Assembly: GCA_900548345.1 (NCBI GenBank)
Contig: URKA01000041.1
Location: forward strand, 1 to 19,515
From: an uncultured Paraprevotella sp.
Lineage (GTDB): Bacteria; Bacteroidota; Bacteroidia; Bacteroidales; Bacteroidaceae
DNA: 19,515 nucleotides
Reading direction: 5' to 3'
The notes beneath the pieces are model-generated. The model worked only from the letters and a program-made list of their open reading frames with translations. It had not been told where the DNA came from and made no database searches. This document shows positions 1 through 6,533 of the stretch, piece by piece (within the stretch, counting starts at the first letter, position 1; each line of letters opens with the position of its first letter). Both the position numbers and the translations under genes were made by a program.

Positions 1-40
1 CTAATTATCAGAAAGTTGGACTCACTACTTTATGGTTTAG

Positions 41-376
41 CGGACAGTAATAATTCTGAATATCATTGCGGACATTCTCTACAAGGCAAGCGAGGTGTTC
101 AGGCGAGCCATCGATGCGATTATCCATTTCGGTACGGAGCAGCACAAATCAATCTTCGCCCCGTCCGAAGCCGCTGACATTAAGAGTATAATGCAGGAGT
201 ACGGAGAAACCACCGAACAGCAGAAAGCGGTCGGTGCATGGCTCTGTGATTATGCGGAAAGCCGACAGCCGTTTGACGAAATAAAACATCGCCATACACT
301 CAATGAGGTTGGCGATGTCGCAGAGGGTAAGTATGATTGGAAGATTGAGAGAAGGCAAGGTGGAATAAGCCTGTAA
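41..376 (+). pseudogene. 3' remnant of a Pre/Mob-type mobilization (relaxase) gene
   Basis: The reading frame is open from base 41, just after an in-frame TAG at 38-40, to a stop ending at 376. The only early start is a GTG at 95, and the frame already looks protein-like upstream of it (residues ILYKASEVFRRAIDAI). The encoded end, with a conserved-looking AADIKSIMQEYG segment and a terminal YDWKIERRQGGISL, resembles the C-terminus of plasmid-recombination/mobilization proteins of Bacteroides mobilizable elements; this is recalled from family knowledge and was not searched. Those proteins are usually several hundred residues long, with catalytic residues near the N-terminus, so this piece of about 110 residues would lack nicking activity. 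The sequence left of base 41 does not continue the protein in any frame, so the gene was cut by a stop or a rearrangement. It could instead be an independent small ORF started at GTG. Confidence 0.5.
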
Positions 377-415
377 TCCCTTTATAAATTTACCATATCC
401 GAAATCGTTTATTAG

Positions 416-940
416 TCAGTCACATGATGAAATTCTATCATCTATGGCTATTGGAGGATTCATATTGTTAAGACATGATTCAATCATAGCCTTTGTTCGC
501 AATTCTTTTACATAGCCTCCAACTATAAGGCTAACAGGCTCAATGAAACTTCTGCCGATGTAGATATGCTCTGAGGGGAAATCAGTGGCGACACAAAGTC
601 TTGCCTCTTTTATCCAATCTTCAATTTGCAGAACCAGCTTCCCTTCCTTACTGTTCCGCCATTTATAATCATCGCAAATCTCTGTTACTTCACTTTTGGT
701 TTCTTCAAATAAATTCTCAGGTAGAATCTCTTTTATGCCGTTCAACGAATCCCTTATTACTGAGATTCTGACTTTACCCTGTATCGGGAATAAAGCTACG
801 AATTTATCTACCTCGGGATTATCTAAATTCATCAGACTCTCTTTCAGATAGTCGCTTAGATCTGTTTGCAACAGCTTAGAAACATCATACTGTATAGTAG
901 ATTCCTTCTCCTGATTATATTTCTCGGTTATATTTATCAT
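416..940 (-). CDS. Hypothetical soluble protein, last gene of the immunity-like operon
   Basis: Codes for 174 residues from ATG at 940. I do not recognise the family. The protein is acidic and mostly helical in character, with no signal peptide and no hydrophobic stretch long enough to span a membrane with confidence; a weakly hydrophobic segment (IEPVSLIVGGYV) lies around residues 132-143. It is therefore probably cytoplasmic. Its start codon overlaps the stop of the gene upstream in a TAATG arrangement, which implies translational coupling. It is the sixth and last gene of a minus-strand operon of small, unrelated-looking proteins next to an integrase pair. By position it may be another immunity or accessory protein, but nothing in its own sequence shows a function. 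Confidence 0.75.
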   Translation of the reverse strand: MINITEKYNQEKESTIQYDVSKLLQTDLSDYLKESLMNLDNPEVDKFVALFPIQGKVRISVIRDSLNGIKEILPENLFEETKSEVTEICDDYKWRNSKEGKLVLQIEDWIKEARLCVATDFPSEHIYIGRSFIEPVSLIVGGYVKELRTKAMIESCLNNMNPPIAIDDRISSCD

Positions 941-1350
941 TATAGTTTTTCCTTGTTCGTTATATTCTTGTTAAAGGTATGATAGCCGACAAATGCCAAT
1001 ATCATTGAAGGTATGAAACATACAACAGCTATCGGAAAAACAAAAGCGACGCACATTTCAAGGTAGTCTATCCAATCCAAAAGTCCACGAATTAATCCAT
1101 CAATCATGAGGTAGGCGAATAGCAAGATAATGAATATGGCTTCATAGATTAGCCCAAATGCAAACCAGTGCTTCCCGTTTGCAAAAAGCCAAGTAATAGC
1201 ACTGGTTATACAACACCAGCCAATAGTGAATAACACTATTTCACTTGTTAGGGATTTACCAAAGATTGTCAGTTCAAGAAGCATCAATACTCCGGCATAT
1301 AAAATGGTAAATGCCTCAAATTTCCAAAATCGTTTATCGGTTAGCTTCAT
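940..1350 (-). CDS. Small four-helix membrane protein with MKLTDK start module
   Basis: A 136-residue protein with four likely membrane helices at about residues 13-33, 38-57, 63-83 and 98-121, and a short polar tail (TFNKNITNKEKL). I do not recognise the family. It begins MKLTDKRFW, almost the same as the next gene upstream (MKLTDKKFW). The bases around both start codons, including the GGA-rich ribosome binding site and the sequence AAGCGATGAA, are also near-identical. Its first 17 bases overlap the end of the upstream gene and its stop overlaps the start of the downstream one, so the operon is tightly packed. Small polytopic proteins in such clusters can be immunity proteins against membrane-acting toxins; here that is inference from context. 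Confidence 0.75.
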   Translation of the reverse strand: MKLTDKRFWKFEAFTILYAGVLMLLELTIFGKSLTSEIVLFTIGWCCITSAITWLFANGKHWFAFGLIYEAIFIILLFAYLMIDGLIRGLLDWIDYLEMCVAFVFPIAVVCFIPSMILAFVGYHTFNKNITNKEKL

Positions 1351-2000
1351 CGCTTGCTTCCTTTCTTATTAACATATGCTCGTCTCCCCAATCATTCTCT
1401 GTATAAATAAAAATACTATCGGGTATCTCCTTCATGAAGCTGATTGAATTGAGGTCTCCAAGGACAGGATTCCCGTCCGAATCCACGTCCTTTACATCTT
1501 TTATGTATAACATATTGTTCTTGATTTCTACAAAAAATCTTTTGTCAAAGTTTGAGTAATAACCTTGTCTAATCCTATTTTTATAAACGATAATGTTCCC
1601 TTTTCCATGAGGGCTTTGTTGTGGTCCAAAAATATCTTCTTTTTTAATAAACGTTATGGTGTCATTCTCCGAATTGAGAACAGAGCCGATAAAAGTAAGT
1701 TCTGACTTACATACATTATTTCTGTCTTTTGCTGTTATAACCGCCAGTTGCCTCACATGATTGATAATCTTCTGCTCATGTTCCAAAACGGTTTCTTCAT
1801 ATTCCGCAAAGGTCGTATAGCTCGTGTCTCTTACGCAATCCTGACTAATCTTATGAGATAATCCTTTGGAATTACAATCATTTAACTCCGACTCTTTATC
1901 TCCGCCTATCATACACCATACGACAATCAGTATGAGCAAAAGCGTCCACGCTATCCAAAATTTTTTATCGGTCAGTTTCATCGCTTGTCTCCTTTCCGCC
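1324..2000 (-). repeat. Repeated start-codon module (copies at 1324-1367, 1955-2000, partial at about 2738-2765)
   Basis: Two stretches of about 44 bases match at roughly 37 positions. Each covers a GGA-rich ribosome binding site, AAGCGATGAA and the codons for MKLTDK(R/K)FW. A shorter third copy, with ACCGATAAAA just after ATGAAACAG, begins the STM3941-like gene. Past the module the three proteins are unrelated. The boundaries given span the two long copies; the bodies between are genes. Homologous 5' modules could let gene bodies be exchanged by recombination, which is inference. Confidence 0.6.
1334..1981 (-). CDS. Membrane-anchored hypothetical protein with MKLTDK start module
   Basis: I place the start at 1981, giving 215 residues. 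The ATG there follows a good ribosome binding site (AAAGGAGAC) and overlaps the upstream stop in an ATGA. A start nine codons earlier is open but would bury the shared MKLTDKKFW beginning. One hydrophobic segment at about residues 9-26 (WIAWTLLLILIVVWCMI) is followed by a long polar domain of about 185 residues, which fits an N-terminally anchored protein with its body outside the cytoplasmic membrane. Four cysteines lie in the outer domain (residues 37, 49, 98 and, in the helix, 23). No family recognised. The last 17 bases overlap the next gene, whose ribosome binding site and start module lie inside this coding sequence. Confidence 0.75.
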   Translation of the reverse strand: MKLTDKKFWIAWTLLLILIVVWCMIGGDKESELNDCNSKGLSHKISQDCVRDTSYTTFAEYEETVLEHEQKIINHVRQLAVITAKDRNNVCKSELTFIGSVLNSENDTITFIKKEDIFGPQQSPHGKGNIIVYKNRIRQGYYSNFDKRFFVEIKNNMLYIKDVKDVDSDGNPVLGDLNSISFMKEIPDSIFIYTENDWGDEHMLIRKEASDEANR

Positions 2001-2217
2001 ATAGGCAAGTAAACAAGAATATTATAATAAGATAATTAGCCAATACAAGAAATCCGACATTCGACAAGGCTCGATGAGAATTTGATAGCACTTGATCAAT
2101 GGAAGGTCGGTCTTTTATATACATAGTTTGCATAAATGACGACCCGTAAATTACAAAATTCACAATCGCCAAAACAACAAGTGCTACTAAGCCCGATATT
2201 TTCTGCCACTTCTTCAT
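1978..2217 (-). CDS. Small two-helix membrane protein
   Basis: Codes for 79 residues from ATG at 2217. Two hydrophobic helices at about residues 7-27 and 53-71 are separated by a polar loop, and the protein ends in the basic tail WRKGDKR. The start overlaps the stop of the upstream gene (ATGA) and its own stop overlaps the next start (ATGA), so it is translated within a coupled operon. No family recognised. Unlike its neighbours it does not begin with the MK(L/Q)TDK module. A role as a membrane immunity or accessory protein is possible from context only. Confidence 0.7.
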   Translation of the reverse strand: MKKWQKISGLVALVVLAIVNFVIYGSSFMQTMYIKDRPSIDQVLSNSHRALSNVGFLVLANYLIIIFLFTCLWRKGDKR

Positions 2218-2762
2218 ACATTTTTATTTAAGCGTCCGTTTAATATGTTACATATCTCTTTCCCTTTCATTGTCAGATTATCGGCAGGAAGACTTTCGAT
2301 TGCTCCTGACGCATTGAAATTAAATGCCATCAAACGCTGCATAAAACCGGATGATTCCTCCAGTTTATGTATCAATGGCGTTACCTTATAGTCAACGGCA
2401 ATCAGTTTAGTAGAATGGATTTTTATTAATCGGAAACGCTTCACATCGGCAAAATGGATAGTACGATATATTCCCTTCCATTGTTCGTATAAATCCAGTC
2501 TGTCTTCATAGATTATTAAAAGCGGAATATGGCGAATCCTGTTATAAAGAGTTGGTAGAATGAGAAACAATCCGCCACCACCGAAGAATATAATACTCAA
2601 CCAACCGCCAAATACTTTCGTTGGCCAGTCTGCATAAACATCCTTGACAATCAGGCATCCGCCTGCGGCAAAAGCAAAACAGCCGATAGCCCAAAGCGCA
2701 TTTTTCCACAGGCATTGATAAATCCGTATCTCTGTCATTTTCGTTTTATCGGTCTGTTTCAT
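2214..2762 (-). CDS. STM3941-family-like membrane protein
   Basis: I choose the ATG at 2762 (182 residues, MKQTDKTKMTEIRIYQ). Other candidates are ATG at 2771 and at 2738; the longer open frame running to 2891 only overlaps the upstream gene. There are two membrane helices at about residues 20-39 and 53-72, with a glycine run (FFGGGG) in the second. A C-terminal domain of about 110 residues follows, with IHFADVKRFRLIKI and NLTMKGKEICNILN segments. That layout, two helices and then a PH-like tail, matches proteins called STM3941 family in Bacteroides and enterobacteria; this is from memory. Molecular function is not established. Such genes occur in Bacteroidales clusters of small immunity-like proteins. 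Its start DNA matches the module in the two MKLTDK genes downstream. Confidence 0.7.
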   Translation of the reverse strand: MKQTDKTKMTEIRIYQCLWKNALWAIGCFAFAAGGCLIVKDVYADWPTKVFGGWLSIIFFGGGGLFLILPTLYNRIRHIPLLIIYEDRLDLYEQWKGIYRTIHFADVKRFRLIKIHSTKLIAVDYKVTPLIHKLEESSGFMQRLMAFNFNASGAIESLPADNLTMKGKEICNILNGRLNKNV

Positions 2763-2829
2763 AATTTCCATTGCTATTCGTATGCCTCTTGTATTTTGTC
2801 TAAAAGTTCGGGATTTGCATTTCGTAGTT

Positions 2830-3495
2830 TTAGGCAAAGTCGATTTCTTCAAAAAAGCACCCACCTTTAATGACATCGTATCCAATAACATTTTCTTGTC
2901 TCATGGCATTAACTATTCGTTCCGAGAAAAAGAAGCCTCCTCCTTGCGGATACAATAAATCATAATCTTTATACCGATTTCCCAATACGACTTTTTTCAA
3001 ACAATAGTCATTCGGATTGTTGTAATAGTCCGAACGATTGTAAAATTGTTTAATGATTTTATCGTCAAACATATCTGCAAATATACATTGAGGATAAATA
3101 AATTCAGTATCTGGTATTATAGGGATAAATAAAAGATAGTGGTCTTCTGTATACCCTTTTATGGATATTCTTTTGAATACATATTCGTTTTTTGAGACGT
3201 TCAGTTGCTCAAAGATTCTTTTTAGTTTATTACTAACGACCGCAATCAAACTCAAACAAGAAGGCGTAAAATCCATGAAATCTATAACGCTTTTTCGTGT
3301 TAATAGTTCACCAGAAAGGTTATCGGGCATATCTTCATACAAATTCTCTCTATTTTCAAAATACATTGAAATAGTTTTATTCTTATCTGTGATGTATCTC
3401 AGAAAATTTTCAGACTCAATGTTGATTGTATGAGGCATTTCGTATCTACCCCTTGTCTTTTCATCTAATGTATAAGAAATTTGATAGTATTTCAT
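2830..3495 (-). CDS. Imm11/DUF1629-like putative immunity protein, possible C-terminal frameshift
   Basis: First gene of the operon, 221 residues from ATG at 3495. A TTG eight codons upstream lies inside the -7 promoter box and is rejected. The C-terminal part (IFADMFDDK, KKVVLGNRYKDYDLLYPQGGG, FFFSERIVNAMRQENVIGYDVI) resembles the Imm11/DUF1629 group, whose members carry a late 'SER..NA....NV.G' motif and neutralise polymorphic toxins; this is a pattern match by eye. No signal peptide or membrane helix, so it is cytoplasmic. After the stop at 2830, another frame reads KLRNANPELLDKIQEAYE and then TAG at 2774-2776. That looks like genuine protein and may be the original C-terminus, lost by a small frameshift. 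The partner toxin is not in this window. Confidence 0.55.
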   Translation of the reverse strand: MKYYQISYTLDEKTRGRYEMPHTINIESENFLRYITDKNKTISMYFENRENLYEDMPDNLSGELLTRKSVIDFMDFTPSCLSLIAVVSNKLKRIFEQLNVSKNEYVFKRISIKGYTEDHYLLFIPIIPDTEFIYPQCIFADMFDDKIIKQFYNRSDYYNNPNDYCLKKVVLGNRYKDYDLLYPQGGGFFFSERIVNAMRQENVIGYDVIKGGCFFEEIDFA

Positions 3496-3516
3496 ACGCC
3501 TGACATTTTTATGCTC

Positions 3517-3524
3517 CAAAGTTA
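3517..3524 (-). promoter_or_regulatory. Putative -7 promoter box of the immunity-like operon
   Basis: On the minus strand this reads TAACTTTG, a fit to the Bacteroidetes -7 consensus TAnnTTTG. It lies about 22 bases upstream of the chosen ATG at 3495. No convincing TTTG -33 element sits 19-21 bases upstream. Confidence 0.5.
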
Positions 3525-3825
3525 CTACAATTCTCGCTAAAACCGTTACGTTACTATGCGTAAAGTGCTTGAACTGAACGGAAAAACTGAAATATTATCC
3601 TTCTTTGGCATGATTCTACTGTTTTAGCCCCATTTCCCTGCTTTTCCCTTCTGTTTTGGCTACTAATTAACGTAGTTTGTACTTCGCTTGTTCCATGAAT
3701 CGGATATGGTGTTGATTTTCAGCAGTGGTAAGTAATTACTTGACACCAACATTCAAGGCTTAATATGCCAAGAACGAACAAAGGGAAGGAATAACTATTT
3801 CCCTCCCCATGTTGTCGGCATTGGG
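3525..3825. other. Intergenic stretch between recombinases and immunity-like operon
   Basis: About 300 bases without a credible gene on either strand. It holds the upstream region of the immunity-like operon, a perfect 12-base palindrome AAGTAATTACTT at 3730-3741, and a hairpin at 3783-3807 just past the recombinase stop. The rest is unremarkable. As the joint between recombinase genes and cargo, it is one place where an attachment site could lie, but I see no repeat that identifies one. Confidence 0.5.
3783..3807 (-). terminator. Possible terminator hairpin after the recombinase pair
   Basis: GGGAAGGAA pairs with TTTCCCTCCC (nine positions, one mismatch) around a short loop, about 18 bases after the stop of the downstream recombinase. 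On the minus strand it is followed by TTTGTTCGTT, a weak T-rich tail. It would separate recombinase transcription from the cargo operon. Confidence 0.4.
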
Positions 3826-4986
3826 CTAACCGAAAATGCCATCCGTCAGGTTTACCGCCTCCGCTTTTTTCTCCATGTTCACGGAGGCATATACCTGTGT
3901 GGAAATGATGCTGCCATGCCCCAGTATCTTACTGACCGAATAGAGTTCCGCACCTGCCGTAATTGCCAGTGTTGCCGCCGAGTGGCGGCTGCTATGGTAG
4001 GTGAAATCCTTTTCTATCCCTGCCTTCTCCTTGATGCGCCGCACATATTTCGCCACGTTGTCGGGCTTCTTCACCAATGGGAAGATGATAGTGTCCTCCC
4101 CGTTCTCCGGTCGGGGCGGCAACAGGGATATGGCTAACTCGTTGAGTGGAACGGTTACGGGTCGCCCGGTCTTTTGCTGGACGATGGAAACCATCAGCAC
4201 CTCGCCCGTGTCCTTGATGTCGCTCCACCGTAGCCGCTGCATATCCCCAAGCCGCAACCCTGTCATGCAGGAGAAGCCGAAAGCCTTTTGTACGGTTCGC
4301 TCCGCTTGCGTCCGTGTCTCAACGGCAAGAAAGCGTTTCAACTCGTCCGCTGTCAGGTACTCACGGTGTTTGTCCGGCACATGAAACCTCTCTTCTTTGG
4401 CAAGGTTTTGAATGGGGTTGAATGGTATCAGCCCCTCACGCACCGCCTTGTTGAAGATAGCCTTTACCGTTTCCTCGAACAGAACAAGGGTAAAGTCTGC
4501 CAGTTTGCCGCCGTCAGACTTGATTTGACGGGGATTGCGGTATTCACGCATATACCTGAACAGACCGCTTACCATGTCCCTATCGACCTCTTTCAGCAGG
4601 ATGTCCGTCCGCTTTACCCGTTTCAGGTAGGCTGCAATGCGTTTGCGCACAACGCCCTTGTGTTGTATCATCTTCTCGCAGTCGCCTTTCTCGATGGCGC
4701 ATTGCAGGTATTCGTCACACCAGCCGAGCCATGTCATCGTCTTTGCCCTCTCGTTTTCTTCCGGCTTCTTCCTGCTTTCAAAAGTCGGTGGGTTGAGTAT
4801 GCGTTGAGCCTGTATCTCCCGTGCCCTGTTGTAAGTCCGTTCATTGAGACTTTTTGCGTTGGGCGCATCGTCAGGAACGAGGTACAGGTGCAGGTTCTCC
4901 TTCTTGCGGAATCCGGTTTCGTAATATTCCAAGTACAGGCTGCGGTTTCCGGCGGTCAGTTTCCTTTCTTTTATCTCCACTTTCAT
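3826..4986 (-). CDS. Tyrosine recombinase (integrase), second of a tandem pair
   Basis: A 386-residue site-specific recombinase that would cut and rejoin DNA at attachment sites through a tyrosine-DNA intermediate. An N-terminal arm-binding-like segment (residues 1-65, with KERKLTAGNRSLYLEYY and ENLHLYLVPDD) is followed by a SAM-like core-binding domain (about 85-200) and the catalytic domain. Visible catalytic residues are R245 (TGLRLGD), K272 in the beta-hairpin (QKTGRP), H331 and R334 (HSSRH), H357 (LGH) and nucleophile Y366 (TQVYASV), so it looks intact. It starts 20 bases after the stop of its partner recombinase, so the two are co-transcribed. Tandem recombinases of this length are common on Bacteroidales mobilizable and conjugative elements. 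Its larger GC share contrasts with the AT-rich cargo operon downstream. Confidence 0.93.
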   Translation of the reverse strand: MKVEIKERKLTAGNRSLYLEYYETGFRKKENLHLYLVPDDAPNAKSLNERTYNRAREIQAQRILNPPTFESRKKPEENERAKTMTWLGWCDEYLQCAIEKGDCEKMIQHKGVVRKRIAAYLKRVKRTDILLKEVDRDMVSGLFRYMREYRNPRQIKSDGGKLADFTLVLFEETVKAIFNKAVREGLIPFNPIQNLAKEERFHVPDKHREYLTADELKRFLAVETRTQAERTVQKAFGFSCMTGLRLGDMQRLRWSDIKDTGEVLMVSIVQQKTGRPVTVPLNELAISLLPPRPENGEDTIIFPLVKKPDNVAKYVRRIKEKAGIEKDFTYHSSRHSAATLAITAGAELYSVSKILGHGSIISTQVYASVNMEKKAEAVNLTDGIFG

Positions 4987-5006
4987 AGATTTATCTCATT
5001 TATGGG

Positions 5007-6170
5007 TTATACGAACATATTGTTTACGAGGTTCATGGTCTCGATTTTCTTCTTATCGACAATCTTTGCATAGACTTCCGTCATTCGGATGCTCTTGTGT
5101 CCGAGTATCTTGCTCACGGTGTAGAGGTCTGCCCCCAAGGTCAGCAACAGGGTAGCTGCGGTGTGGCGGCTGCAATGGTAGGTGATGTGCTTCTGTATTC
5201 CGGCTTCCTGCATCCATTCGCCCAAGACGACTTCCACCGTGGTAGAGGTTATCCGCAGCTGATGGAACACGGTGTCAATGTCTTTAGCCTTCCGGGGCAT
5301 CCATTTCAGGGCTTCATCCGAGAGTGGGATAGTCACCCTGTTTCTGGTTTTGACCTGTTCATGCTCGATGTAGAGCGTCTTGCCATCCGCAGCTTTGTGT
5401 ATCTCGCTCCATTTCAAAGTCATCATGTCGCTGTAACGAAGTCCGGTGAAGCAGGAGAACAGGAAAGCCTTTTTTACGATGTCATAGCGGCAAGGCGTGG
5501 CTATCAACTGTCGCAATTCATCTATGGTAAGAAATTCACGCATGGCATTTGCTTTTTGCGGCTTCTCTTTGGTTTCCAACAGCTTGAACGGATTGCGGTC
5601 AATCAGCCCATCCCTTACAGCCTTGCTCAGTGCGGCTGCCAGACGATTGACGAAGATGCGGCAGGTGGTACTTCCCAGCGTCTTTTTCCCGTTGTTGAAG
5701 GTGCAGGTTTTCAGAAAGGCGATGAAGCCCTTGCAGAAATCCTTATCGACTTCCGTCAGGGCGAGGTCGGGCTTGCCTATATGTAATAGGTATTGTTCCA
5801 CCCTTGCCTGTGCGTTGCGTTTAGACCGCATACTTGCCGGAGAAAGACCGCAGTCCTCCGTGGTGTATTGTTCCACCCATGCGCTAAGCGTCATCTTCGA
5901 CTTCTTCACGTCTTCCCAGTTCACAATCCCCTGCTGCTGAATGTCAAGTATGCGCTGTGCCTTGATTTGCTCCGCCAGCTTACGGGTATTCGCATTTTGC
6001 AACTTCGCAGCGGAACTGACTTCCGGCACAAGGTAGAGTTTCAGCCCCTCTTTCTTCCTCGCACCCCTGTAATAGATGTCGAGATAGAGGCTCACATTAC
6101 CGTCATTGAGCCTTTTCTCGCGTATGCGTACAGGCTCTTTCATTTTGATTTCTTTCTTCTTTCGTCCCAT
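5007..6170 (-). CDS. Tyrosine recombinase (integrase), first of a tandem pair
   Basis: A 387-residue recombinase with the same plan as its neighbour: arm-binding-like N-terminus (residues about 14-75, VRIREKRLNDGNVSLYLDIYY and EGLKLYLVPE), core-binding domain (about 92-205) and catalytic domain. Catalytic residues seen are R245 (TGLRYSD), K274 (QVKTRNR), H332 and R335 (HCSRH), H358 (LGH) and Y367 (TEVYAKI); all are present. The lysine-rich start MGRKKKEIKMKEP also allows an ATG ten codons in; I keep the longer one because it follows the -7 box by a normal distance. It leads the operon, with a putative promoter and tandem 11-base repeats upstream. The pair presumably moves or moved the surrounding island; its target site is not evident here. 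Confidence 0.93.
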   Translation of the reverse strand: MGRKKKEIKMKEPVRIREKRLNDGNVSLYLDIYYRGARKKEGLKLYLVPEVSSAAKLQNANTRKLAEQIKAQRILDIQQQGIVNWEDVKKSKMTLSAWVEQYTTEDCGLSPASMRSKRNAQARVEQYLLHIGKPDLALTEVDKDFCKGFIAFLKTCTFNNGKKTLGSTTCRIFVNRLAAALSKAVRDGLIDRNPFKLLETKEKPQKANAMREFLTIDELRQLIATPCRYDIVKKAFLFSCFTGLRYSDMMTLKWSEIHKAADGKTLYIEHEQVKTRNRVTIPLSDEALKWMPRKAKDIDTVFHQLRITSTTVEVVLGEWMQEAGIQKHITYHCSRHTAATLLLTLGADLYTVSKILGHKSIRMTEVYAKIVDKKKIETMNLVNNMFV

Positions 6171-6237
6171 TTTCTATCTGTGTTATCTTTTTCTTCGATT
6201 TGTTACTATATTGTTTATCAGCTATTTACGCTCAATG

Positions 6238-6245
6238 CAAAGATA
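6238..6245 (-). promoter_or_regulatory. Putative -7 box of the recombinase operon
   Basis: Minus-strand TATCTTTG fits TAnnTTTG and lies 68 bases upstream of the first recombinase start. TTTG motifs occur 13 and 24 bases further upstream but not at the ideal 19-21, so the promoter may be weak or need an activator. The 11-base tandem repeats at 6253-6274 lie exactly in the -20 to -40 zone. Confidence 0.5.
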
Positions 6246-6252
6246 ATTCAAG

Positions 6253-6274
6253 ACGGGACAAAAACGGGACAAAA
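6253..6274. repeat. Two tandem 11-base repeats upstream of the recombinases
   Basis: ACGGGACAAAA occurs twice back to back (6253-6263 and 6264-6274), without a mismatch. The repeats overlap the upstream part of the recombinase promoter. Direct repeats of this size near an integrase can be arm-type sites for the recombinase or operator sites for a regulator; which applies is not shown by sequence. Confidence 0.6.
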
Positions 6275-6469
6275 CAAGCGTTTTTATATCCAAAATTAGG
6301 CAAATATAACAATGCAGTCAAAAATCTGCCTTGTATCATAACTAATTATAAATCAGTTAGATTTACCCTGTTTTGTTCGATTTCTTTCTATATGGTTTTA
6401 CCCACTTGTGATAATTGGGGGATTCTTCCATCGAAAAACTGCTGATTTTCATGGAATGTATGAGATTTC
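6275..6469. other. Non-coding stretch between recombinase and AbiE promoters
   Basis: About 195 AT-rich bases between two divergent operons. I see no gene, no clear promoter box and no strong hairpin. This is a second plausible place for an attachment site, since recombinases often bind next to their own genes, but no diagnostic repeat is visible. Confidence 0.4.
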
Positions 6470-6515
6470 GGTACAAAGGCACTACAAATAAGAATAAATG
6501 TAGTAACTTTGTACC
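6470..6515 (+). promoter_or_regulatory. Inverted-repeat operator over the AbiE promoter
   Basis: GGTACAAAGGCACTACA (6470-6486) and TGTAGTAACTTTGTACC (6499-6515) form a 17-base inverted repeat with two mismatches around a 12-base AT-rich spacer. TGAGAT just left of the first arm and ATCTCA just right of the second extend the symmetry with a two-base offset. The right arm contains TAACTTTG (6504-6511), a -7 box for the gene starting at 6534. AbiEi antitoxins of other bacteria repress their own operon by binding inverted repeats, so this is a strong operator candidate. Confidence 0.65.
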
Positions 6516-6533
6516 AATCTCAAGGTAACGGAC

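Noticed and set aside
2772..2891. Longer start of the STM3941-like gene
   Set aside because: The extra residues (KVGAFLKKSTLPKTTK...) are the antiphase reading of the upstream gene's end and show no family resemblance.
3496..3519. Longer TTG start of the Imm11-like gene
   Set aside because: The TTG lies inside the TAACTTTG promoter box, so it would not be transcribed from that promoter.
4288..5073. 261-residue plus-strand ORF inside the recombinase genes
   Set aside because: It lies opposite an intact catalytic recombinase on the other strand and spans the gap between the two; it has no recognisable domain.
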